Shown here: piece by piece, positions 24,627 through 33,852 of the stretch | Numbering within the stretch: position 1 is the first letter of the stretch | Layout: the number at the start of each line of letters is the position of its first letter | Assembly: GCA_026705765.1 (NCBI GenBank) | Contig: JAPPAB010000029.1 | Span: 1 to 64,000, forward strand | Origin: Gemmatimonadota bacterium | GTDB lineage: Bacteria; Latescibacterota; UBA2968 | DNA: 64,000 nt | Direction: 5' to 3' | Notes under the pieces: model-generated | Seen by the model: the letters and a program-made list of their open reading frames with translations, nothing else | The model's database searches: none | Told to the model about the DNA's origin: nothing | Program-made: the position numbers and the translations under genes

Positions 24627-26897
24627 TTACCTATAGTTGTCCTGGTAGGGATTTGCCCCATGTAATGCCCTGTAAAGCGGCTGCCAATCCCAGCCCGGAC
24701 CTACATCCCTTGTGGTTAGAGGACGATTCAGGTCTAACTTATCTCCCAGATCCCTGAGGTCCATAAGCTTGTAAAGAGAATGTCCTTTATCGATAATTTT
24801 ATCTTTTTGCTTGTGGATAACCCCATAGAGATCAATGGGCAGCATGTCGTAGTTTGGAACGCGAAAGCCCGGAGGTATCGCAATAGGCGTAACGAGTAAG
24901 CCGTTGTGGTCTCGACTGATGGCCTGTTGAGTGAAGGTGAGCCCACCTAAGTTTTGGGTTATTTGTCTTGAATTTTCTTCGTCGCCGTTGGAGGTATCGT
25001 GTTCATAAATTTCGGTCACGGGACTTGAGATGAGATTGGAGGTAAACGCGTTTTGTTCCCAGACGCCATAGTGAACGAGTGAAAAAGTTTTTTGGGGTTT
25101 GGAGGTGGCAGCTTCGCGATGGTAAAAGAGATTGCCTATGAAGCCGTTGTTAATGGGGAGTGTAAACTTGTATCGCACTTCCGGGGGTGTGGCATGGGTA
25201 TAAGTGCCTTCTTGAAATTTCTTTTGCGCCTCGCTGAGTTGTTCGGCAGCCCAGGCCCTTCGAGAATATTTCCCCATAAAGTTTACAAAAGGCACATCGG
25301 CTGGTGCATCAAACGTGTTGTAAGCAACACACCAATCGGTTGTGGCTTTGTGTCCGCCTTGGGGAGGGGCATTGTGCCCGCCTTGGGGACCTGCTATGCC
25401 TTCACCCATTCGAAGTACAGCGATGTACGGTTTATTGCCTTCAGGTGTGTTTCTTCCGTTGACGCGAAAATAGTTGCCGACTATGATGTGGTTCCTATCC
25501 CAACCGATGATGGCCATTGCCGCTCGTTGTAAAAAATAACTGTGAACAATGTAAGCATAGCCTCCCATTCGCAAACTGAGGTATTTGTGACAGTCTTCCA
25601 TCGTGTTATTGAGCCAGAGAAAACCGCCCATTTTGCCCACAAAGTGTTCTGCATCGCCTTCGCGATTGCCCGCGATCAGATTTGCATCAAAGATGCTCTC
25701 AGAATCCCGATTACCAACGCGGCCGAGTCTCAAAAAGCTATTCTCGATATTTTGAAAAAAGCTGTGGTCAACCCGCACGCTGATGGGGTTGTTTGTGCCT
25801 TGCCTCTGTTCTAACCCTCCGTCGCCATCACCGGAGCCGACATGGGTGTTATCGAGTTGCAGATAAGCCTTGCCAATGAAAGCACAATGATCAATTCGAA
25901 GAAACCGGGCTACTTTGTCATTGGCTCTGAGGGAAGTGCTGATAAGGACGGCTCTAATACCTGTCTCCTGGGTGCGGCGGGGGTAAAAAACACACTCTGT
26001 GAAGCGATTGTGATCTCCTCTAATGGTAAGCGGCGTTTTAAACTGGGTTCTGCCTATTTTAGTATTTGAACTGATATCGCGAAAGATAAACCCATGAAAC
26101 ACATTGTGATCCCCTGAGATATCAAAAACAGTGTTCCCCGTAATCGTGACCTCACCGGGATTAATCGATCGCATTTCAAAGGTGTCGTACCGGCTGACCC
26201 CTGTTTTTGAAAATGCAACGCGCCCTAAATCTGTGTAAGTACCATCTGAAAAAGCGATGGTCGCAGGACCCGATACATCCTCTATGACGCTGGCGATACC
26301 CTCGGTGGTGGGAGAAACCGTAACGGTCTGCTTTTTGTAAATTGACACAGTTGTTGAGCCTATTTTATTCCTCGTTTGCGATAGCAAATCTACCTGTAGA
26401 AGGTAAGTCTCGTTTTCCCACTCCGCAGGTTCGATTTTCAATCGCACTTCTCCTGTTTTTTCATCAATAGCGAAAGTGGCTGCTTTTTGTTGGTGGTCTT
26501 TTTGTGTGGGTTCCAAAACGTAATGGTGAACGGCTGCAAGATTCCCTTTGAGAAGAATGACGCCAATGGACTCGCCTGTTTTCGCAAGCGTGGAAACCCC
26601 AAAGAGCGACTCGCCTTGAAAATCACTGACGGACCCGGTGGTTCTTTTGCCAAAGCTACTGACAAAAACCAGAAAATCGTCAAATCCAATCGCACCATCG
26701 CCATTTAGATCGTATCTTGCCTCATACATCTTTTGGCCTTCCCGGGCCCCAAACGCACCTACAAACAGCAAAAAGTCGGGAAAATCGACCACACCACTCT
26801 CGTCAAAGTCGGGCGAAGATGCTGCAGACAACAGTTGGACCAACAACGCGATGAGCACAATTGTAAGCGTTTGTATTATACGCACGCGTAAGAGCAT
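24627..26897 (-). CDS. secreted dockerin-like protein with PL6-type (chondroitinase B/alginate lyase) beta-helix
   Basis: 756 residues from ATG 26897 (aaggaa upstream). Signal peptide (RIIQTLTIVLIALLVQLLSAAS), then two dockerin/EF-hand-like repeats (about 30-85; DFDESGVVDFPDFLLFV and DLNGDGAIGFDDFLVFVSSFG), a short cadherin-like segment, and a parallel beta-helix from about 210 to 620. The helix carries the polysaccharide lyase 6 pattern: repeated RIDHCAF/RVDHSFF coils and GKMGGFLWLNNT...KYLSLRMG, placing a Lys and an Arg where chondroitinase B has its catalytic pair. It likely cleaves uronate polysaccharides outside the cell. The N-terminal module is shared with the protein at 587-2302. Confidence 0.8.
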   Translation of the reverse strand: MLLRVRIIQTLTIVLIALLVQLLSAASSPDFDESGVVDFPDFLLFVGAFGAREGQKMYEARYDLNGDGAIGFDDFLVFVSSFGKRTTGSVSDFQGESLFGVSTLAKTGESIGVILLKGNLAAVHHYVLEPTQKDHQQKAATFAIDEKTGEVRLKIEPAEWENETYLLQVDLLSQTRNKIGSTTVSIYKKQTVTVSPTTEGIASVIEDVSGPATIAFSDGTYTDLGRVAFSKTGVSRYDTFEMRSINPGEVTITGNTVFDISGDHNVFHGFIFRDISSNTKIGRTQFKTPLTIRGDHNRFTECVFYPRRTQETGIRAVLISTSLRANDKVARFLRIDHCAFIGKAYLQLDNTHVGSGDGDGGLEQRQGTNNPISVRVDHSFFQNIENSFLRLGRVGNRDSESIFDANLIAGNREGDAEHFVGKMGGFLWLNNTMEDCHKYLSLRMGGYAYIVHSYFLQRAAMAIIGWDRNHIIVGNYFRVNGRNTPEGNKPYIAVLRMGEGIAGPQGGHNAPPQGGHKATTDWCVAYNTFDAPADVPFVNFMGKYSRRAWAAEQLSEAQKKFQEGTYTHATPPEVRYKFTLPINNGFIGNLFYHREAATSKPQKTFSLVHYGVWEQNAFTSNLISSPVTEIYEHDTSNGDEENSRQITQNLGGLTFTQQAISRDHNGLLVTPIAIPPGFRVPNYDMLPIDLYGVIHKQKDKIIDKGHSLYKLMDLRDLGDKLDLNRPLTTRDVGPGWDWQPLYRALHGANPYQDNYR

Positions 26898-26938
26898 ATT
26901 AAATTCCTTATACGGAGCCTGACCTCGTATAACCCGCC

Positions 26939-28261
26939 CTATGAAGCAACCTCGTCAAGGGCATTTCCGACAGCCAGAATCAGGCCATCGACGTGCTCAT
27001 CCTGCGTCGGCAAACTGATCGCACACATAGTCAATCCCTGCCCGCAGAAATAGCCCTGATTGAGCAGAGACAGGAACACGGCGTGTGCCATCGCCTTGTC
27101 CGACCGGGTCAAATCGCGATAATCGCGCAACCGGTCAATACCAAAGTGGATACCGAACACCGACCCCGTCACAACGACCTGCGCCACAACGCCCCGTTCG
27201 GCAAACAAATCTTCCAGACCAGTCTTCAGACGATTCCCCAGACGATTCAGATGCGCGTAAGCCTCGTCCGTCATAGATTCGAGCGTCGCGATCCCCGCAG
27301 CCATCGCCACCGCGTGACTGCTATGGGTACCACTCTGAAAAACAGGTGAAGACCCACTGGAATTATCCACCAGATCCATAACATCCGCTCGCCCGCCAAA
27401 AGCCCCGACGGGAAACCCGCCGCCGATCATCTTGCCAAAACACGTCAAATCGGGCCTGACCCCCACATGACTCTGCAAGCCACCCTTCGCCTGACGAAAA
27501 CCGACAATCTCGTCGAGAATCAGCAAAATGCCGAGTTCCTCAGTAATCGCACGCACCCGCTGGATAAAATCGGGCCGGATCGGGATAATACCCGCCTTTG
27601 GATCGAGAATCACACACGCCAGTTCATCCCGGTGGCGCGACAAAAGCCGCTCAACACTCTCCTCATCGTTATAAGGCAAAACAATCATATCTTCCAGCGC
27701 GTGTAACGCCATACCCCCCGCACTGGGAACCGCATTGGGCGCAGACACTTCACCCGCGGATTCCAGTGGCGGAGCAGTACTGATCTCCACAGCATCGTGA
27801 CTCCCGTGGTAACCGCCTTCAAACTTCGCGATCTTCGGCCTGCCGCTGAAACACCTCGCCAGCCGGACGGCGTGCAATGTAGCTTCGGTCCCGGAACTGA
27901 CAAACCGGATGCGATCAACCGAAGATATGCGCTCGCACATCATCCGCGCCAACCGGGTCTCGACACCCGTCGCAGCGCCAAGCGCGATACCATCGACCAG
28001 CTGTCTCTCCACCGCCTCTACGATCACAGGATGGTTATGCCCCAGAACCTGCGCAGTGTGGTGATTCGAGAAATCGACATAAGACCTACCGTCAACATCC
28101 TCGAGCACACATCCCTTTCCCCGCCGCAGCGCGATCGGGTACGGCGAAAAAAAATAGGCGCCCTTGGCAGCGCCGGCATTCACTGATCGACCATCCTCAA
28201 ACATCTGACGGGACATCGGCGTCAACTCGCGATATCTAACTTCAATAGTCTCTTGCGACAT
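26939..28261 (-). CDS. glutamate-1-semialdehyde aminomutase-like class-III aminotransferase
   Basis: 440 residues; typical GSA-aminomutase-like layout: GTEATLHAVRLAR, KFEGGYHGSHD, D250 in LILDEIVGFRQAKGG and PLP lysine K277 in CFGKMIGGGFPVGAFGG. Being the last gene of an 11-gene catabolic-looking operon, it is more likely an amino-acid aminomutase or transaminase than the haem enzyme HemL. It starts 13 nt after the amidohydrolase. The reaction is inferred only at family level. Confidence 0.87.
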   Translation of the reverse strand: MSQETIEVRYRELTPMSRQMFEDGRSVNAGAAKGAYFFSPYPIALRRGKGCVLEDVDGRSYVDFSNHHTAQVLGHNHPVIVEAVERQLVDGIALGAATGVETRLARMMCERISSVDRIRFVSSGTEATLHAVRLARCFSGRPKIAKFEGGYHGSHDAVEISTAPPLESAGEVSAPNAVPSAGGMALHALEDMIVLPYNDEESVERLLSRHRDELACVILDPKAGIIPIRPDFIQRVRAITEELGILLILDEIVGFRQAKGGLQSHVGVRPDLTCFGKMIGGGFPVGAFGGRADVMDLVDNSSGSSPVFQSGTHSSHAVAMAAGIATLESMTDEAYAHLNRLGNRLKTGLEDLFAERGVVAQVVVTGSVFGIHFGIDRLRDYRDLTRSDKAMAHAVFLSLLNQGYFCGQGLTMCAISLPTQDEHVDGLILAVGNALDEVAS

Positions 28262-28274
28262 AGCACAATCTCCA

Positions 28275-29024
28275 TCACAATTTCAATAAACGTCTCGCAT
28301 TTTCACCAAGCACCAGGCGCTTCTCGCAATCGCCAATCTTCGCGGTAATAATCTTCCCCAGTTGCGTTCGCGGATCCATAAGCGGAACATCCGAACCGAA
28401 AATTACGCGATCGGCACCCGCTTCTGCCACCAGCCTTTCGATCACACCAGGCTCGCGGAAAGTAGAACACGTCTCGACATAAACATTCGAAAACCGCTGT
28501 GCCGCCCGGATCGCCTGACTTCTGTACGGCTCGGAATTGCCCGCATGCGCGATCACAAAATTCGCATTCGGATAGCGCCCGGCAATATCCTCGACATAAA
28601 CGGGCCAACACGTCTCTTCCCCACCCGTATGCGAAATAATCGCCAGACCGCGATCATCCGCAAATTGATAGACCGGATCCCACACCGGATCGTTCAACAG
28701 CCAGCGGGAATAGGGCGGATAGATCTTAATCGCCAAAAATCCGAGCGCGTCAATCGCCCGTTCCAACTCCGGCACCATAAATTCGGGCATCAGAGGAGAA
28801 ACATAGGCAAAGCCGATAAACCTCTCTGGATAGCGCCCCACAAAAGCCGCAGTCTGATCATTACCCGTCGCGCCATCCGGATGAAAGATATTGAACATAC
28901 AACAGCGATCAATGCCCACGGCATCCATCGCGTGGAGAATCTCGTCGGCATCATCGCCCATCTCAAAAATATCCCATCGGCCGACGTGCCCGTGAAAATC
29001 GATAACTTCCCAACCGTCAATCAT
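28275..29024 (-). CDS. amidohydrolase-2 family metal-dependent hydrolase
   Basis: 249 residues from ATG 29024, which overlaps the stop of the preceding gene by eight bases (translational coupling). The metal-site motifs are intact: VIDFHGHVG near the N-terminus, ISHTGG, FVIAHAGNSE and FGSDVPLMDP with the late Asp. Family members hydrolyse or decarboxylate cyclic or aromatic acids, for example ACMS decarboxylase and lactone hydrolases. Its upstream neighbour is a related protein that has lost these residues. Confidence 0.86.
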   Translation of the reverse strand: MIDGWEVIDFHGHVGRWDIFEMGDDADEILHAMDAVGIDRCCMFNIFHPDGATGNDQTAAFVGRYPERFIGFAYVSPLMPEFMVPELERAIDALGFLAIKIYPPYSRWLLNDPVWDPVYQFADDRGLAIISHTGGEETCWPVYVEDIAGRYPNANFVIAHAGNSEPYRSQAIRAAQRFSNVYVETCSTFREPGVIERLVAEAGADRVIFGSDVPLMDPRTQLGKIITAKIGDCEKRLVLGENARRLLKL

Positions 29025-29763
29025 AGAGAACCCGCTCCAGATTCGCCGCACAAATCAACCTGAGATCATCTTCTGATATCTCCAAATGATGGAGCGCGAA
29101 CAGCATCGGACCCATCGCATATCGCGGAAAAAACGACCCGTACAGTAGCCGTCCTGCACCAAACTCCCGAACGAGCTTCTCGATCCCGCAGATATTCTCA
29201 TAACGGCTGAGTTCGAGAAACGCATTGGGCAACACCCGCATCATCGGACGGATCATCATCGAATGCGTATAATGCGCGCCGACCAGCACAACAGTCAGAT
29301 CCGGATACCCACCCAGCGTATCGACAATCTCAGCCGGAGGCGTATCCGCCAGCGAGACCCAGAGAGGAATACCCTCGGCACTCAGCCATGCGAGCAAATC
29401 ACCATAGAGCCACGAAACAAATGGCAACCTGCACTCCTCGGTATTGTGCAGCCGAACGCTCGAAACGACACCGTCCCGGTGGAAATCGCACAACTGCCTC
29501 AGCGAACCGGAATCGCACCCGGCGACGAACTGGGGAACCAGCGCGTCATTTTGCCCCGTCACCCCGGCGAGCGAATCATTCCCCTGCATCGGACTAATCC
29601 ATTCGCCTTGAACGGAATAGACAAGCGCGCGATCAACCCCGTGGCGCGACATCTCTTCGAGCAACTGATCGGGTGAATCGACAGGAGATCGCCGGTCGTG
29701 GCGATGACCGACCCCGACATTGGCGTCAAATACGGGAACGCGAGATCTAAAAGACAAAGACAT
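29017..29763 (-). CDS. amidohydrolase-2-like protein lacking metal ligands
   Basis: 248 residues from ATG 29763; a GTG at 29781 overlaps the previous stop. It shares fold pattern and length with the next gene, but the N-terminal HxH reads FDANVGVGH, the catalytic Asp motif GSDVP reads YGSFFP, and only VLVGAHYTHS keeps a histidine. It is probably a non-catalytic partner of the active paralogue at 28275-29024, with which it is translationally coupled. A changed metal site with new activity cannot be excluded. Confidence 0.72.
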   Translation of the reverse strand: MSLSFRSRVPVFDANVGVGHRHDRRSPVDSPDQLLEEMSRHGVDRALVYSVQGEWISPMQGNDSLAGVTGQNDALVPQFVAGCDSGSLRQLCDFHRDGVVSSVRLHNTEECRLPFVSWLYGDLLAWLSAEGIPLWVSLADTPPAEIVDTLGGYPDLTVVLVGAHYTHSMMIRPMMRVLPNAFLELSRYENICGIEKLVREFGAGRLLYGSFFPRYAMGPMLFALHHLEISEDDLRLICAANLERVLYD

Positions 29764-29777
29764 GTCGGGCCATCTCC

Positions 29778-30197
29778 TCACTTTCGCGTCACCCGCAACA
29801 CGCCCTCATCGGCATCCACCACCACGTAGTCGCCCGTAGCGATCAGCTCAAACGGATCCTGTTCCAACTCCGTCATCATCGGAATCTCATTGACAATACA
29901 TCCAAGAGCGGCCAATCCATCCACCTCCACATTGACAAAAGCCGCAGGCGCGTTGCCCTCCAACTGTGCCAGATTCAAAACCATAGGCGTGCCCGAAGAA
30001 CCTTTGGTCGAGCGGATAACCAGCACGCGCCCCCCCAGAGAAATCCCCTCCAGAGGATGCCCCACGCCGATCACCTTTCCGGTAACTGCATCCACCTCGC
30101 CCCAAAACGACAACGTCGTATCGGCCACCAGCGCCTCGCCCTCCGCGTATCCCTTAACCACGCCGTGTCCCCTGATATCAATTGTATCAGCCATCTC
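29778..30197 (-). CDS. aconitase-X small (swivel) subunit
   Basis: 139 residues from ATG 30197, overlapping the large-subunit stop by 11 bases. The DUF126/AcnX swivel pattern is plain: GHGVVKGYAEGEALV, then ISLGGRVLVIRSTKGSSGTPMVL. The small subunit closes the active site of AcnX dehydratases; the KGSSGT loop belongs to it. In bacteria two-subunit AcnX enzymes include cis-3-hydroxy-L-proline dehydratase, and in archaea phosphomevalonate dehydratase. Confidence 0.9.
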   Translation of the reverse strand, partial: EMADTIDIRGHGVVKGYAEGEALVADTTLSFWGEVDAVTGKVIGVGHPLEGISLGGRVLVIRSTKGSSGTPMVLNLAQLEGNAPAAFVNVEVDGLAALGCIVNEIPMMTELEQDPFELIATGDYVVVDADEGVLRVTRK

Positions 30198-31437
30198 CGA
30201 GCCACCTCCCGGCAACAGCCGCGCGTACGCAAGCCTCCGTCTTGGCAATAATCACTTCCGCCCCCACCATCCCCCGTGCGTAGTGCGCCTGCTTAAAACC
30301 GTGGGTCACAATGCGTTTCGCCGGAATCCGCATATTGGTCGGACAGGTATCGCAAAGAATGCGCCCGCCAGCCGCCTCGATAATCTCCGTATAGCCCATC
30401 CTATCCGCATTCCCCTTGGTACCCCGCGCCGTATCGATCCACAAGCGCACGCCTTCCGCCACCTTTTTCCCCTTCAAAAGAGCGGCAATCTTCGACAATT
30501 CATTAATAGACGCATGCGGGCAGCCCAGAATTACCGAATCGATTTCATCTCCCGTGCGCACCCGCAAAGACTCATAAGTCTCCCTCAACGTCTCCGCATC
30601 AAACGTCAAATAATCCTCTGGAACATCCCCCTGAAAAGCCGCATCTATCGTGGGTGCCTCTGGCGTAACACCCGCGATATGACACATCGTCACCCCGCCC
30701 GAAGTCGCCAGCGCCGCACACAGTTGCTTGGCCTCGTCCTGAGAGGGCCGACGCACGCCACTAAACACCGGAATACCCAGCCCCGCTGCCTTCCCTGCAA
30801 AATAGCCCAGCGCACCCCAATCCGGTGGATCCTCCAACTCCGCCGTCACCTCTATCCGAAGCGTACCCTTGCGGTTCTCATCCAGCAACACGCCAAACTC
30901 CGGAACCAGCCCCAGAAGCGAGGCGGCTATCGCGCTCTCCGTACCGTGCCGCGTAGTCCGCGCACCCAGAATAGAATTCGCATAAACCACCGCAGACGAC
31001 TCCGTCCACGCCAGAACCTCCCCCTTAAGCGGCACATTGCCCACCAGATACGGAGCACAGGTAAAAGTGGGAATAAACCCCGCATCCGAAGCCAGAACCG
31101 CCAGATCCTTCTGCATCTGTACCTGTTCGGGATCATTTTCGGGCACATCCACATCATCCAGAGTCACAAACGCCGCATGCACCGTACAGGTACATCCGGG
31201 ATGCGTCCCATGAGAACACGCCTCCACGAGATCGGCCATATATCGGTCCATCGTCTCTTTGGACGCCCCCTGAGCCATCAAATTGGGCACCGGCAGCAAA
31301 GCGTGTGTATTATCCACCTTAACCAGCCGTTTTGCCCCCATCACCTTGCCCCAATCAACCAGCCAGCGCATGCACTTAGCCAGATAGTCTCCTCGCAACC
31401 CATCCAGAACCGCCTGCTGTTCTTCTGTCAGCTCCAT
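30187..31437 (-). CDS. aconitase-X large (catalytic) subunit
   Basis: 416 residues from ATG 31437 behind GAGGAGG; the longer open frame upstream overlaps the dioxygenase gene and is not used. DUF521/AcnX features: MELTEEQQAVLDG start, HGTHPGCTCTVH, GLVPEFGVLLDENRKGT, CPHASINEL and a late LCDTCPTNM, whose cysteines fit an iron-sulfur site. It probably dehydrates a hydroxylated acid such as cis-3-hydroxyproline together with the swivel subunit. Two hydroxylating-type dioxygenases in the same operon make a hydroxylation-then-dehydration route attractive. Confidence 0.9.
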   Translation of the reverse strand: MELTEEQQAVLDGLRGDYLAKCMRWLVDWGKVMGAKRLVKVDNTHALLPVPNLMAQGASKETMDRYMADLVEACSHGTHPGCTCTVHAAFVTLDDVDVPENDPEQVQMQKDLAVLASDAGFIPTFTCAPYLVGNVPLKGEVLAWTESSAVVYANSILGARTTRHGTESAIAASLLGLVPEFGVLLDENRKGTLRIEVTAELEDPPDWGALGYFAGKAAGLGIPVFSGVRRPSQDEAKQLCAALATSGGVTMCHIAGVTPEAPTIDAAFQGDVPEDYLTFDAETLRETYESLRVRTGDEIDSVILGCPHASINELSKIAALLKGKKVAEGVRLWIDTARGTKGNADRMGYTEIIEAAGGRILCDTCPTNMRIPAKRIVTHGFKQAHYARGMVGAEVIIAKTEACVRAAVAGRWLGDG

Positions 31438-31447
31438 AAAACCCTCC

Positions 31448-32323
31448 TCAATTACCAACCGGATCGATACCCGCCATCTCGTAATTCCTGATCCAGTCGT
31501 GATGGGACCGCGCCACGCTCTCCGGATTGACCTGACTACGAGCAATAAAACCCGGCACATTCTCACGGCCAGTCGGAAGCCCAATGCGGCTATAGCGAAC
31601 ATCCAGACTCCATCTGACCGAATTTGTCGTATGCGGGGTTGATCGATGCAAAACGCGCTCCATCGTCAACAATACATCGCCCACATCCACCTCGCAGGTC
31701 ACGACCTCAGAATCTGGTAGATCGCTTTCGAAGACCCCTTTAAAGTGGGGCGTCCGATAATCATGCGGCAAAAGACCGACCTGATGGGAGCCGCGAAGCA
31801 CCTGCAAACACCCATTTTCAGCCGTCGCCTTAACCAGTGGGATCCAGAAATTGACAAACAGCGTCTCTCCCGCATCCTCCGGTATGAGATAAGCCAGATC
31901 CTGATGCCAAGGCACCACGGTCGCCTCCAGATCCGGCAATTTAGCGCGTAGATTAGACTGCGGATGGGCAAAAATTTCAGGACCGATCAGAGATTCAGTC
32001 GCATCCAGTATAGCGGGATGCGTCCTGAGCGCAAACATCCCGGGCGTCTTAAACCTCTTCCCCTGAAAATTCTTCCAGATCCGCTCTGGCTCCGAACAGG
32101 CATTCGACACCAGAGCCAATCGGGTCTCAAAAGACGCCTCGGGAAACGTATCCCCCGGATCGAGCAGCCCCTCATCCACCGCCGCGTCCACCACCTCATC
32201 AATTTTAGCAACAACTTCATCGACAAACGGTTGGTACGCTTCTTTGGGAAGCTGATCGCGGACGATCAAAAAACCATCATCGTGGAACTGCGCCACCTGT
32301 TCCACACTCAGTCCATATTCCAT
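31448..32323 (-). CDS. phytanoyl-CoA dioxygenase family (PhyH) 2-oxoglutarate/Fe(II) oxygenase
   Basis: 291 residues from ATG 32323 behind GGAGG. The iron triad is visible: H140 and D142 in VPWHQDLAY, and H226 in VLHRSTPHTT, with R237 as the likely 2-oxoglutarate ligand. PhyH-family enzymes hydroxylate acyl-CoAs, ectoine, amino acids and phosphonates. It lies 10 nt before aconitase-X large, suggesting that the hydroxylated product feeds that dehydratase. Confidence 0.9.
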   Translation of the reverse strand: MEYGLSVEQVAQFHDDGFLIVRDQLPKEAYQPFVDEVVAKIDEVVDAAVDEGLLDPGDTFPEASFETRLALVSNACSEPERIWKNFQGKRFKTPGMFALRTHPAILDATESLIGPEIFAHPQSNLRAKLPDLEATVVPWHQDLAYLIPEDAGETLFVNFWIPLVKATAENGCLQVLRGSHQVGLLPHDYRTPHFKGVFESDLPDSEVVTCEVDVGDVLLTMERVLHRSTPHTTNSVRWSLDVRYSRIGLPTGRENVPGFIARSQVNPESVARSHHDWIRNYEMAGIDPVGN

Positions 32324-32395
32324 GGGAAACCTCCAATAAATTTTTACCCTCTCATCGCGCATCTCACCGATAGCCGGATCATCCGGCTCACCCCT

Positions 32396-33844
32396 TCACA
32401 AAACCGCCAATATTTTCCCCACCTCATCCTCAAAAATCATCTGCCACTCAGGCGCCAGCATACAATCGCTATCTTCTTGCGCACCACCCCGATTTTCGAG
32501 TTGCTCTGCCGTTGGCGTATAATAGATATAGCCATTTGTAACACCCGCGACAAAAGTGAACTTATGCGGGGACCTTTTCTTAATATTGAGACCGATCTCC
32601 ACCGACAACTCACCCGGAAACGTCACCAGAACAAAATCTCCAACCCTCAAACCCATCATCTCAACTTCAATTGTACTCTCTTCAGAATCTACATTCCGCG
32701 CCTGATGTTTTTTAAGCAAATTTAGATTAATCTGGATCCTCGTCAATTGCTCCATCGCGTAAATATTCTCAATATACCGGTCCATATTCGCTCTATTTTC
32801 GGCATCCAGCTTCTTCAAACCATCTCTCCCCATCATCTCCTCATGTAAATAACGATGAGAATAATAAGATGGAAAATCGCGGGAAAGATTGTATTTCACA
32901 TACAGAGGAATAAACGTCTTCAAATTGAGACTCGTCCCCTTCAAAGCCTGAAGCAATTGTACCTGTTCCGCCTGTAGAGATTCGATACGCCCCGCGAGAT
33001 CGGCCCTCGGCAATTCAATAGTCTCCCGGATAACCTTCAACTCCCCACCCTCACTACTACGAATCTTTTTCAACCCCTGCAACGTACTAAGACCCAGCAT
33101 ATTTCCCAAAATTTCGGCATCCCGAGGATTATTGACATCCTTGTACAAAATCGGATTGACATCCCCCCCGCATCCTTGCAAAAACAGAGCAATCGTATCC
33201 TCGCTCAAATTATCCTCAATCACCCTTGACGCAAACCCGGAAATATCCGCCGTATTCTCTCTACTCGGCACCTCCAGAATCGGATGACACGCAAAATTGA
33301 AAATAACCGCCAGCGTCTCTCCATTCTCCCTATCCAACCGAAGAATGCCAATCTCCGGATCAACTGGCCCAACCGAAGCGACCTCCTCATCGGGCGGAAG
33401 CGAGTATGCATGGCGGACATCGGCTTCCCTTCCATTCTTCAACCTGAGCCTGCGGTTCTCCATAATCCTATCCTCGTAGCCGGTGCCTGCACCGATACGT
33501 ACGGGGACCATATTTTGCCACGCTTCCACGACCGCCCGCACCGTTCGCGCTTCCACATCTGCACAGACCTTACCGTGACAATGGCTGGCATTAATCAGAA
33601 TACGCGCAGGATCGAGATTTAACTCCCTATTCAATTGCGAACGCACATTGGCGAGAAAATCATTTCTGATAGAACCGATCTCAGCTATCGCTACCGCATC
33701 TACAGTCACAATAACAGCTATCTCATCACCAGACCTCAGAACCAGAGCTTTAACATAAAGTGGATCATTCGCCGGTCCCGCCTCCGGATCAGTTATCACT
33801 ACCTTTGCAACACCCGCCAGGAGATTTCTCGAAATCGTTTCCAT
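32396..33844 (-). CDS. neutral/alkaline ceramidase N-terminal-domain-like protein
   Basis: 482 residues from ATG 33844, no signal peptide. It shows the ceramidase N-domain metal motifs: NASHCHGKVCAD, NFACHPILEV and FLQGCGGDVNPI, and a late VTFPGELSVEIGLNIKK. True neutral ceramidases are secreted and have a C-terminal Ig-like domain, which is missing here, so the substrate is probably not ceramide. A shorter paralogue is at 52216-53481. Here it lies between two PhyH dioxygenases in the operon. Confidence 0.8.
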   Translation of the reverse strand: METISRNLLAGVAKVVITDPEAGPANDPLYVKALVLRSGDEIAVIVTVDAVAIAEIGSIRNDFLANVRSQLNRELNLDPARILINASHCHGKVCADVEARTVRAVVEAWQNMVPVRIGAGTGYEDRIMENRRLRLKNGREADVRHAYSLPPDEEVASVGPVDPEIGILRLDRENGETLAVIFNFACHPILEVPSRENTADISGFASRVIEDNLSEDTIALFLQGCGGDVNPILYKDVNNPRDAEILGNMLGLSTLQGLKKIRSSEGGELKVIRETIELPRADLAGRIESLQAEQVQLLQALKGTSLNLKTFIPLYVKYNLSRDFPSYYSHRYLHEEMMGRDGLKKLDAENRANMDRYIENIYAMEQLTRIQINLNLLKKHQARNVDSEESTIEVEMMGLRVGDFVLVTFPGELSVEIGLNIKKRSPHKFTFVAGVTNGYIYYTPTAEQLENRGGAQEDSDCMLAPEWQMIFEDEVGKILAVL

Positions 33845-33852
33845 ACCTTAAC

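Noticed and set aside
26939-28261. Calling the aminomutase-like gene hemL
   Set aside because: The fold fits glutamate-1-semialdehyde aminomutase, but its place at the end of a catabolic operon and the large family of HemL-like aminotransferases make the haem role unlikely.
29890-31491. 533-codon open frame on the plus strand opposite the aconitase-X genes
   Set aside because: The opposite strand encodes clear aconitase-X subunits with overlapping stops and ribosome-binding sites; the plus-strand frame gives an Arg/His/Pro-rich sequence without any recognisable domain.
31438-31602. Longer N-terminus for the aconitase-X large subunit
   Set aside because: It would overlap the dioxygenase gene by about 155 bp; the ATG at 31437 has a perfect GAGGAGG.
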